This document shows, piece after piece, positions 54,936-64,000 of a DNA stretch of 64,000 nt (its first letter is position 1; every line of letters begins with the position of its first letter). Under the pieces are notes generated by a model. That model made no database searches and had not been told where the DNA came from. It saw nothing but the letters and a program-made list of their open reading frames with translations. Source of the stretch: Roridomyces roridus (Eukaryota; Basidiomycota; Agaricomycetes; Agaricales; Mycenaceae); assembly GCA_029378245.1 (NCBI GenBank), contig JARKIF010000039.1:372001-436000 (forward strand). Direction: 5' to 3'. The position numbers were made by a program, and so were the translations under genes.

Positions 54936-55560
54936 CTACTCTACGCAATACTTACTGTTTCCACATTTTCCGTCAGGTTTATTGCCCTTGCAAAAAGATG
55001 ACTGGTTCAAGGAATTGTTGAGGTTTTTAAAGTGCTCGGTTCTTCGATATGGAGGGCGGACGAAATTTCTTATTTCTTCGGCACCGTCGAGAGTCACGTT
55101 CAAGAGATACATGTATTGGACCTCGGGGAGTGGCATTGGGGCCTGATTTATTCAGGTATTCTAAGTGGAGTAGTCTCTGGAATCGTCGCAACTAGGATCG
55201 ACCCGAGGATTATCAGGATACAGATATTCTGCGGCGGGAGAAGAAGAGTGCTAGATATGTCGGCAAAGGTCTGGGTCGCGGAAGTTTCCAGATGACAAGT
55301 AAATTTGACGGAGAGCACTCCCGCAGCAGACAAGGATGAATTATTGACTTGGAAAAAATTTGAATAACATCTTGAAGCAGCGTAGAATGGGAGACAGTAA
55401 AGATCGTCAAGTCATTCCAGTGTTCGACAGCGAAATGAACGGATAGTCGGGCTGATTCCACACTGAGCGCTGAGCCGTCAATGGCAAGCCAGAAGTGATC
55501 GATTAAGTTGCGAGTGCAGCAGGGCCCAGGGGCTTAGGTGGATGAACTGTCGCGACTCCT
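54936..55560 (-). pseudogene. Relic of another F-box/LRR-like family
   Basis: Reverse-strand pieces LIDHFWLAIDGSALSVESAR and HFAVEHWNDLTIFTVSHSTL (about 55350-55520) and MPLPEVQYMYLLNVTLDGAE (from 55136) resemble the C-terminal half of agaricomycete F-box-like proteins. Between them about 170 bp are unrelated and stops interrupt, so the gene is dead. Confidence 0.5.
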
Positions 55561-55870
55561 CGCCGAACTTGACTTGAAGGTGGCCGGCCCAGACGTCGGA
55601 CTCGGACTCCACCGTTAATGGCGAGCGCGTCTTGACGCGGCACGAAGTAGGGAACCTAACAGTATAGAGAAGCAGGCGGAATACGGCGGCAGTGAGCGCT
55701 AGAAGGACGCCACTGCCATTACGTCCCCATCAACTGGGGACCAATCAACCCTGTACCGACTTCTTTTGACGCGTCAAAAATCTATGCAACGTGAGAAGGG
55801 AATACAAGCAGAATGTATTCAAAGTACAAAGCAGCAAAAGTTCAAGCAACACTAAGGAGCCGAACGCAAT

Positions 55871-58800
55871 TTACTTGGAACGTTCCTCCCAACCGATCAA
55901 CCACCGGGATAAATCCTCCCTCGAGCGTTGCGCATCGTTTGAACCGTCTTCCCAGTGAGAAATTCCGATCCACTCACCTCGATATAATCAATCCTGGTCC
56001 GAATAGTCTCGAGAACCTGCGAGAGAGCCATCGAGTACCGACTGACATCCTTATCCTTGTGGAATTCCTCGACGTCTTTGTACTCGTGTTCAGTTGAACC
56101 ACAGTCGAAACACGCCTGTGTACAATAAGCGCTGAGCATAGGAGGAGAGATTGGTCAAGGGACCGAACACACCTGGACGAGGTACTTGTGCATCGAATTC
56201 GTTGCGAACCTCTTGCTGAGCTGGAATCGACATGATGTAAGAAGAATTCAACCACGAAAACCAGCAACTCACAGCGTCGTAATTATCCTTGTAAAACCGC
56301 GATAAGTGCCCATGCGCCACAGTATTCTCAGCCATTCCAAAGCAAAAGGACACGACATCTTGGTCGCGTGCCTTGGTCTTCATGTATTCAACAATCTCAT
56401 TGATATGGTCAAGGTTTTCGGTAGCTCCAACGGCGTGGCTGCAAAATGAGTGAGATGTAGGCAAGAACGAACATGAAAGGACTCACATAGCAGCATCCGA
56501 GGCGGCTGCATTCAACGGATTCTCGATAATCTTGAAGAGCGCCTTGAATTCCTCCGCTCCGCCGTATCGAGCTGCATTGGTGAAAGTGATCATTCGGATA
56601 TCAGCAGGAATCCGCTCATAAGTTCCCGACTTCATATAATCAGCGAAACGAGCCAAGAGCTCTTGCTTCACGCTGAAATTTCCTGTTAGCTCCAGTACAA
56701 GGAGGTGAAATCATGCTACTTGCCTCTCATCCCGCCCGTGTGCCGACGCGTTGATCGCAGTCTTGCGCAGCTGCGCCGTCTCAAGGTCTTCGCCGTCCGG
56801 GAAATCGTAGCCCAGGCGCTGCACCAAGGGCAGGAACAGGGACTGCACAAGGGCGAGTTTAGCGCTCAAACATGTAGAAAATGAAAAGACTCACACGGCC
56901 GAAAGCCCGCAAACGATCCCTAATCTCCACCGCCGCCGAAAACGCATGAATAACAACCATGATGTTCGTCCAGGCACTGTTCCAAACCATATCTAAATTT
57001 CCACAAGTTCAAAACGCTCAGGAATCCAATGAGCCGACTCACAGTTGGTTTCATTACGCCAAATATCAACCAGCGAAAATAAACTGCTGAGAGGAGTCAA
57101 CCCGGCCGTTGACAATGCCGCAATGTCGTAGATGAGGCCAATGCGATCCTTCAACGAGAGCGCTGAATTGTCTTTCGTGGCCTCTTTTGCGATCTTGGAT
57201 AGCCGGTCGGGGGTGTACAGAACGCGATCTAAGGGGAATGGGTTCAAGAAATTTATTCGTGTCAGAGAAACGCACAGGTGCCCATGGTGCCTGCGTTGAG
57301 CTTGAAAGTTCCACTGGTATCAACTGGGAGGCTTTTCTCCCTTTCGGTCAGAAGAGCAGTCTTGTCGATGTGGACTTGACCGTTCTTGTCGACCGTGAGG
57401 ATTTCCAGTGGGACGCTCCTGTTGCGTGATTAGCTCAGTTTCAAGGACGACAAGGGCCGCACCAAATTGTCTTGTTCTCTTCTTCCTTCGGAAGCCCACT
57501 ATCCAGGAACCTATCTTGCCGCACGTGTATGCCGTTGGGGCTCTCGGTAACCGTGATCAACGGGAAGCCAATCTGCAGACCTGGTCAATCAGATTCCATG
57601 TAGAACGAACATTGATACCTCGGTAACCCAGTTGTTCATAATCCGCGGGATATCCTGACCAGTTGCCTCCGAGATCCCATCCCACAAATCCCGAGTGACA
57701 GTATTCCCATACAGATGAGCTTTCAAATACAGAGAAACACCCTTGAGGAACTTGTCCTCGCCAACGTGATTCGCAAGCATGCGGAGAACTAGCACGCATC
57801 AGCTACCTGCAGTCCACTTACATGCGACTCACCAGCAGCGCCCTTGGAGTACGAAAGCGAGTCAAAGATTTGGTTGAGGAAATTCGCGTCGGGGCATTCC
57901 ACCTCGATCGGATGGGAGGACCGTTTGGCATCGAGATTCAACGCTTGGTTGAAGTGACTGGTGATGAACGCGGTCGAGACTTTCCATTCGGGATGAGTCC
58001 TAGTCAGCATGATATCTTCCCCGATCTAGGGAACAATCAAATCGACTTGTGGGTTCAAAAGGCAAGGACGTACAAAAGTCGCGAACGCCTCGTTGAGGTA
58101 CAAGTTGTCCCACCACTGCATTGTTGTAATATTGCCAAACCACATGTGTGCAGTCTCATGAGCTTGAACTCTGGCCGCACCCCTCCGAGCGCTAAAGTCT
58201 CGTTTGTTGGGGTCAACCATGTACACGCTCTTTCGTCTGGAAGCTGGATCAGCATATAAAACGCATCTTCAAAGCCGGCAAACCCAGTGATGAGTCCCCA
58301 GTTCTAAGGATCGTGAGTACCAAGACGAAAGACCCAGACCAAGTTCTTACCTCCATAGCACCTAAAGTTGGTGGTATTTCAATCAACAGTGGAGTAGCTG
58401 CAAGCCCTATTCACCCATATCAAAGTCGCTAGCCTGTCTCACAAGTTGAGCCAGAAAAAAAAACGGGACAAAGAAGGCACTTACAAGCAACGTGTCCAAT
58501 TTCGGGAGCGGATATTCAATATCGAAAATCGCCTCTGTTACGCGTTAATACAAGCCAAGGAGTATAACCTGACGCCTGACCATAGAGCGGCAACACCTTG
58601 GCGGTCTCATCCAAACAAAATTGCGTTTGTTCGACAATGTCCGGGGTGGCTGCCGTAGTTCAAGGAAATCCACGTAAAGAATGGAAAAAGACGGACCATA
58701 AACCCTCAGAGGAACAGTCCTCCCACTCAACGGCATCTCCACCAACCGCTCCTTGTACTCGAACGGACCATTGGCGAACGCTACAAGATACGTAGACATC

Positions 58801-59553
58801 GGAGGGCTTTCTTGGAATTTGGTGATTTTCCACTGGACGTCCTTGGAGAGGCCAGTAAAGTCGGAGGTAGTGGCGTCGTACGCGTCCTCCGACGTGGCGG
58901 GCATATTGCTTATATTCACCGTATCCAAGTGCGAGATCATCGTGACCGTAAAACTTGCCTTCAAAGCTGGCTCATCCCAGCACGGAAACGCCGCACGCGC
59001 GTCGATGGGCTGTTTAAATTTCCTTCAGAGTCGTGAGACAATCGAGAAAGATGAAACTCACTTGGAAATGTGTAAGAGCGTAGAATTCCGTCTTGCCATC
59101 TCTCTGCCACGCAGATTTATAGTAGCCATTCATACTGCCGCGCAACTTTGCGTTGAAATCGATCTTGAGCTGGGCTTCGGATCCAGCAGGCAACGCGCTA
59201 GGAGACTGAACGGTCAATCGGCCCGCATCCTTCTCAACGAGCTGGGTGGATTGCCACTGCTGGCCACCGGTGAGAATGGCCCTGCTCTCCTGAAGTTAGA
59301 GGATATCGACCCGGTATTGATGAAACTCACGCCATTCCCAAGTCGAGATCGTCGGAGCAGTCGAGAACGATAGTCGAGGTCTCTTCCAGGATATCCAAAC
59401 TTCAAAATGAGCCAGGATATCATCGAACGAACGAGCACTCACTGCACCACGACCGAGCCTCCGAAATCCTGCGATTTGAGATCCGTCCACACAGTCAGCG
59501 CATAATGCCTGGGTTTCACGTTCGTCGGGAGACGGTATTTGTCTTGCGAGGCC
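55871..59553 (-). CDS. M1-family zinc aminopeptidase (APE2/AAP1-like)
   Basis: Starts [20 protein letters not shown]. About 19 exons. In order: the beta-sandwich start with [34 protein letters not shown], the exopeptidase motif GAMENWGLITG (split by an intron at about 58303-58352), the zinc site [13 protein letters not shown] (HExxH) with NEAFATF giving the third ligand, SYSKGA, and the helical C-terminal domain ([40 protein letters not shown]). Cytosolic or vacuolar removal of N-terminal residues from peptides (family knowledge). All catalytic residues present. The very end is ambiguous: reading straight stops at 55897, while the better-looking tail ([17 protein letters not shown]) stops at 55871. 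Confidence 0.88.
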
Positions 59554-60136
59554 ATGGTAGTTGGTCGCAAAGGCTGGCTCCGTTAAGTAGGTGCGGGACT
59601 CCATCTGAGATCTGAGCAGTAAATCACACGGATCTGTCAAGCGGCTGATCGGGCCGCTGGGACGCCGCTCACATGGTCGCGATCCGATGACGCCGCGAGA
59701 TAATCAGTGCTCGCACAAGGCCAGCGAGATTCACACTTGAGAGACTGGAATTTGGAAGTGGAATTCGAATATGGTGAGTATACAGCACTACGCTAAACGG
59801 TACTAAGAGCAAGTGAGTATAGGATGTATGGCGCGAGGAGTGACACTAAAAGAGATAATCGTGGGCGATCCATCCAAGTCCATGATGCTAATAACGAGTA
59901 ACCGGAAATAATGGAATAAGTAAGGGTTAAATGCAGGGTGTGATGAGGGGAGAGCGCGGCGGGGTGATGAATGGAGTATATGATACACGGCGTAGTAGTA
60001 TGTGGTGTCTAATAAGTACGTGTTGAAGGAGCACAGTGTGGTGATGAGGATGAGGGGTGCGGGGCAAGGCGGGCGTTGTGAATGAAGATGATGATGTACA
60101 TTTTAATATTAGAGTGTAGGTGCATGCTGCCCGAGC
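59554..60136. promoter_or_regulatory. Upstream region of the M1 gene and 3' flank of the membrane protein gene
   Basis: 583 bp. No ORF of interest. The left part should hold the M1 promoter. The right part has GTGGTG/ATGATG micro-repeats and is probably 3' UTR of the next gene. Confidence 0.4.
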
Positions 60137-63100
60137 TTAAGCAGGACCATGATGCTGGTGCCACGTTCCTTGAGAAGGATCCCGCATGTGCGACGTGCCT
60201 CCCCAGCTCGAAATGGTGCGTCCACTCGATTCCGTGGTACCGCCCTCGATGGTCGCCGGTGCGGTCACGAAAGACTGGGGAGCAGAGCTGATGTCCGGAT
60301 AAGATTCAGAGGTCGTCTCAGAGGCGTTGTCATGCCGAATAATGGGGATGCCCGCAGCCTCTGCCATCTGCCTTTCTGTGCTCGGGGGTCGAGAGACAGT
60401 CCGCTCCGAAGGTTGTTGGGTCGATGGTGCGGAAAAGACAGACAGCCGGGACTGGGACGGCTGCAGACGCTGTGGCGACACTTCATGGGAAGCTGGAGCG
60501 ACAAGAGCAGGAGCAGGAGCAGCTACCTCGCTTTCCGAATGCGTCTCATCACGCCACTCCATCCTCAAAGGATGCCCGAAAGTATGATTTTCACCACTGC
60601 TCGGCATCGCATCAGAAGCACTCCCCGAACGCGAATGCGTGTTGGCCCGGTCTGACGTATCCTCCTCCAACCGCGCCATGGATGAATTCGCACGCAGCCG
60701 CTGCACCAGCTCGACCGAAGAATGCGAAGCAGCAGCACTGATGTTCTGCAGCAACGACTGTGCTCGCGACCGTACCGAAACAGAGACAGACCCCGCCCTC
60801 GAGCGCGAGGACGACGAACCCGAATGTGACGACTGGGACCCATACGGCCGGCGCCCCTGCGACGACACATTGCTCGCCCGGTGCCTCAAGGCAGTAAACG
60901 AAGACCGCGGACTAGGACCCGCAGAAAGTGAAAGGAGCCCTAGCTGATCTTCCCGCTCAGCCTCATGGGATCCCTCTGACTCGGCATCATTATCCTGCTG
61001 CTGCCCCGCATGTGCAACGACCACACCAAACGCATCAGTAACGCCACTATCCATGCGACTTCTAACACGAGATCTGCCGGCGCGTGGGAAGTCCACGCTG
61101 GGCGACGAAGCCGAGGACGAAGATGAGCTTGCTGGTACTGGCACCGTGCCCGCCCGATTCCGACTCCGGCCTTGTTGCGGATGCCGCGGCGGCATCGGGA
61201 TAACGCCCGCCCCAGCGCTATTATGGCGCTGCGAACCAACAGGGCCACCAGAGCTCGAAGTATTCTGCGACCGGGGAGACTGCGAATCGCTCGACTCGCG
61301 ATTTCCAGTGGACTGGGTGGCTTGAGAGACTCGCGACTGTGTCGAATGAGTTGCCTGGGACTGCGTGGACCGGGTGTTGGGAGTCATATGCGAGGCGGCA
61401 CCAGACGAGCTGCTGGCTCCACGAGCGGGCCTGCGGAACTGGAAGGGATACCGGGAGACGACGGGGTGACCCAAGCTTGACATGGAGCCGGACGCACGTC
61501 CAGAGGATGGCTCCTCACTCCCCGGGGCCTCGACCAGTTCGTCTTCGTCGTCTTCATCTTCGTCCTCGTCCTCTTCATCGTCATCCTCGTCATCCTCTTC
61601 GTCCTCATCCTCTTCGACCTCATCCTCATCTTCTTCCTCCTCCAAACTACCGCTCGTATCCTCCGCCACAGGCCCAGGTGAAGGCGGGAACGGCACCCGA
61701 TCCTGCGAGGACATCTGGGCTCCAGGTGCAGTAAACGGATACGGCAGCTTCATCAGCGGCGCCGAAGGCCCAACATCCCTCTCCTTTGAAGACCTCTTCG
61801 CAACCTTGGGTATGATATCCCCAAAGCCAGGCGCATGCTCCGACGTAGGCGTCTCAAAAAGCTCCCCAGACAGCACACCACGCCTGGCGGGCGTCGGCGC
61901 AGACGACAACCCCACAGCAGCAAGCACCTGCTCCATGCCCTCGAATGGCGGCTCCGCCGGCACCTCGCTCGTATCCGTCACGTTCTTCTTCCGCTGGCTG
62001 TATCTAGACGACGGCCGCACTGTCAAGCAGAACTCAAAGGCCTCTTGGACCCTCAGCGCCGTATGTTCGCGCCAACTCCAGGGTAGCGCTTCTAAATCCG
62101 AGATATTGTCGCTGTAGAACGACATGGTTTTTTCGGCGTCGTCTTCCTCCCACCGGTGTCGGGGTCCGCACAGTCCAGCACAGCCAGAGCCGCTGACAAC
62201 CCATAGACCAATCCTATAACGCATTCAGTCGAAGGGATTAAAGACGGAGAGAGCACACGTACCAGCTCCAAATGACGATGAGCGCTCGCCAGGCCGTCCA
62301 AGCAGCGTTGGCGATAAGGATGCCACGAGAGTACCCACTAAGGGTGCCGTCTGACCGAAAGTACGTCGAGTCGCGATGGCTGCCGATACCCGCGTCAGCT
62401 TGCGCGACAAGGCTAGGGACCGGAGATGAAAACGCCAGCAGCACTGCAAGCGACAGACCCGCGCGAGGAAGCAACAGCGCGACCGTCGGCATATTCTGTG
62501 AGTAAAACCAAAACGTCTCGGCCATGCCGTCCCTCAAACTTCCATTTTCTCCGAAAAACGCAGAGAAGCGCAGATGAAGCATGAAGCAGAAGTTGGTGTA
62601 CGATGTCATGGACACGAGATTGAAGCCAGCGGAGGACAGGTAGAGGGGAAGCATGATGGGTCGTTCTATAAAAATATTGAGAAGAGTGATTGGAATGGAG
62701 GTGTGAGAAAGTACTCACTGACACGCCATCGGCGACCAAAGGAATACACGAGCTCATACACGATGAAAAGGGGAAGTATCCAGACGAGCCAGCAAGCGAC
62801 GTAGGCCGCTGCAGCCAATGCCCAGTTCCTGCCTGAGCCGGGCACACCAGGCGCATTGGGATTTGGGAACTTGGAGATCCTGTCAAAGGCGTAAATTAAC
62901 GGATCAGAGTTATGAATAGAAAACTCACTGAACCAACATGAAGACAGCATTGAAATCGAAGAAGGTTTGAAGAGGGATGTGCGCAAAGACGAGAATGGGG
63001 AAGAGGTAGAAGTAGAGGCGGAGCTTGAGGGCGGGGTTCTGAAGGTGCTCCAAATGGAGACCATTAGCATGGAACCGGGGACGAGGGGGATGGCGCTCGG

Positions 63101-63503
63101 GGTAGTCGGCGGAGGCAGGGGGCAGAGGAGTCCCCATGCCCTTGGACCAAACGCGCGGTGGCGGTATGCCTACGCGGGTCTGGTCAGTGGGCTCCCTGCG
63201 ATCCTTGTCGTTCGACGCGTCCTGGAGGCTGACGATTCGCACCGAGCGTGGGGTAGGCTTCCTACCGCCATGATCGCTCGGGCCCGCCTCGTGGACGGAC
63301 GACTGGAATGTAGAGGCCGGAGCGGGATGGAGGGGACGTTGGGGGAGCCAGGAAGGGTACCCGTCCGAGTCTTTGGACATGGTGCGAGGCGGAGAGGCAG
63401 AGGATGGCTCTTCCGAGTTGTCGGCCTGGAGTTGCTCGAGCAGCGACTCGACGCCGGCGGCAGAATCGTTTGTGGGCGAGTCTGTGGTTGGTGGTCGTGA
63501 CAT
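60137..63503 (-). CDS. Multi-spanning membrane protein with long acidic, Ser-rich C-terminus
   Basis: Starts MSRPPTTDSPTNDSAAGVES. Four or five exons. After about 160 disordered residues come about six hydrophobic segments (LYFYLFPILVFAHIPLQTFF; AAYVACWLVWILPLFIVYEL; NLVSMTSYTNFCFMLHLRF; ALLLPRAGLSLAVLLAFSSP; WRALIVIWSW; IGLWVVSGSG). The cytoplasmic tail of about 640 residues begins DLEALPWSWREHTALRVQEA, includes a 60-residue Asp/Glu run and then Ser/Arg-rich low complexity to HQHHGPA. A basidiomycete-type integral membrane protein of unknown role. All introns keep the frame. The tail is typical of phosphorylated regulatory regions. Confidence 0.72.
61520..61655. repeat. Trinucleotide-like tract (TCATCC/TCGTCT) coding the acidic run
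   Basis: About 130 bp of TCnTCn repeats on the plus strand encode the Glu/Asp block of the membrane protein. The opposite strand gives a polyserine ORF that is only a shadow. Confidence 0.7.
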
Positions 63504-64000
63504 TCGTGTAAAGGAAGCGCGTAATAGTCAGTAATGTCCGTAAGGTCCACAAGGAGGGGCGTAGATAAGAGGTGGGTCGTATAATCTTTTTGTGGGTTTT
63601 TTCCCCGACTCGTTCTCGACGATGAACACGACGGCGAGATAAGGACAGAGTCGGGACGCGCGCGAGCCTCGTGTGCGATGACGGTGGCTGGCTGCCTCGT
63701 GGCTTGCCTTTATGGGCCGAAGGGAGTGGGCGGCGGGAAAGGAAGACAAGGATCCGCGCAAACAAAATCATCAACTTACCTGACTGTTATCCCCGTTTGT
63801 CCACTTTTGATGTCCGACGGAATCAATTTCAAGGGGTATGTCAAGGGTTTGTGCAGGGTCTTGCTGAGAGAAAGATACGAGAGGAGTGGAACGAGTGTGA
63901 AAAAGGAGGGTGGGATGCACCGGTCTGCGGCGGAATTTAAGGCAAATGGTGGTGGTTGTGGGTTAAGATGAAAAGGTCCCGCGGACAGCTCAGTCGGTCA
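63504..64000. other. Upstream region of the membrane protein gene; possible tRNA-Lys-like start at the edge
   Basis: No protein gene. The first about 200 bp should hold the promoter. The last 24 bases (63977-64000) read TCCCGCGGACAGCTCAGTCG plus GTCA. Fungal tRNA-Lys begins TCCCGC...AGCTCAGTCGGTAGAGC, so this may be a tRNA-derived sequence, but with two extra bases before the A box and cut by the window edge. Confidence 0.35.

Noticed and set aside
61482..62117. 211-codon plus-strand ORF with polyserine run
   Set aside because: Antisense shadow of the acidic tract in the membrane protein gene, whose introns and hydrophobic segments support the minus strand.
1..64000. CRISPR arrays, rRNA genes, prokaryotic operons
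   Set aside because: None seen; gene structure is eukaryotic throughout.

Overview
This window is nuclear DNA of a basidiomycete fungus, most likely an agaricomycete. The genes are split by many short introns (about 45-60 nt, mostly GT-AG, a few GC-AG). The families present are typical of mushroom-forming fungi: lineage-expanded F-box-like proteins with an N-terminal coiled coil, DUF6593 and DUF6532 proteins, a Plavaka-type transposase and a Crypton-type tyrosine recombinase. I assigned species-level identity to nothing. Gene models were spliced by eye, so exon edges are proposals.

Layout. 1-6.6 kb: a graveyard of F-box-like paralogues around a BAR/coiled-coil protein gene, with a 543-bp hAT-like MITE (8-bp target duplication) inside one relic. 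6.7-14.4 kb: ordinary single-copy genes, namely a secreted M28 aminopeptidase, a mitochondrial protein, a basic nuclear protein and alternative oxidase. 14.5-16.3 kb: an AT-rich element with 18-bp terminal inverted repeats. 16.3-33.3 kb: the main discovery candidate. An 18-bp perfect terminal inverted repeat at 16333 recurs in reverse at 33334, and each end is flanked by the same 8 bases (GGGGGGTA). This delimits a 17.0-kb transposon-like unit carrying a Crypton tyrosine recombinase, a Plavaka transposase, a DUF6532 gene, a GEN1/XPG-type structure-specific nuclease and an unrecognised nuclear protein with a SAP-like N-terminus. Its right end lies 69 bp from the start codon of the next host gene.

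33.4-44.9 kb: a TOK1-type potassium channel, an APC-family amino-acid permease, F-box genes and relics including a local segmental duplication, and two unrecognised genes. 45.7-49.9 kb: two divergently transcribed, intact paralogues form a roughly 4-kb inverted duplication. They have long helices around a central hydrophobic hairpin, resembling ClyA/HBL-type alpha-helical pore-forming proteins. Both carry the same short upstream ORF. 49.9-55.6 kb: a DUF6593 gene, two F-box-like pseudogenes and a second hAT-like MITE (774 bp). 55.9-63.5 kb: a full M1 aminopeptidase and a multi-spanning membrane protein with a long acidic, disordered tail. The window ends in what may be the 5' half of a tRNA-Lys-like sequence.

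In function, host genes here cover peptide turnover (M28, M1), respiration (AOX), ion and amino-acid transport (TOK channel, permease) and many F-box-like adaptors. Mobile DNA has inserted between AOX and the potassium channel, which were probably adjacent, divergent neighbours before the 17-kb unit arrived.
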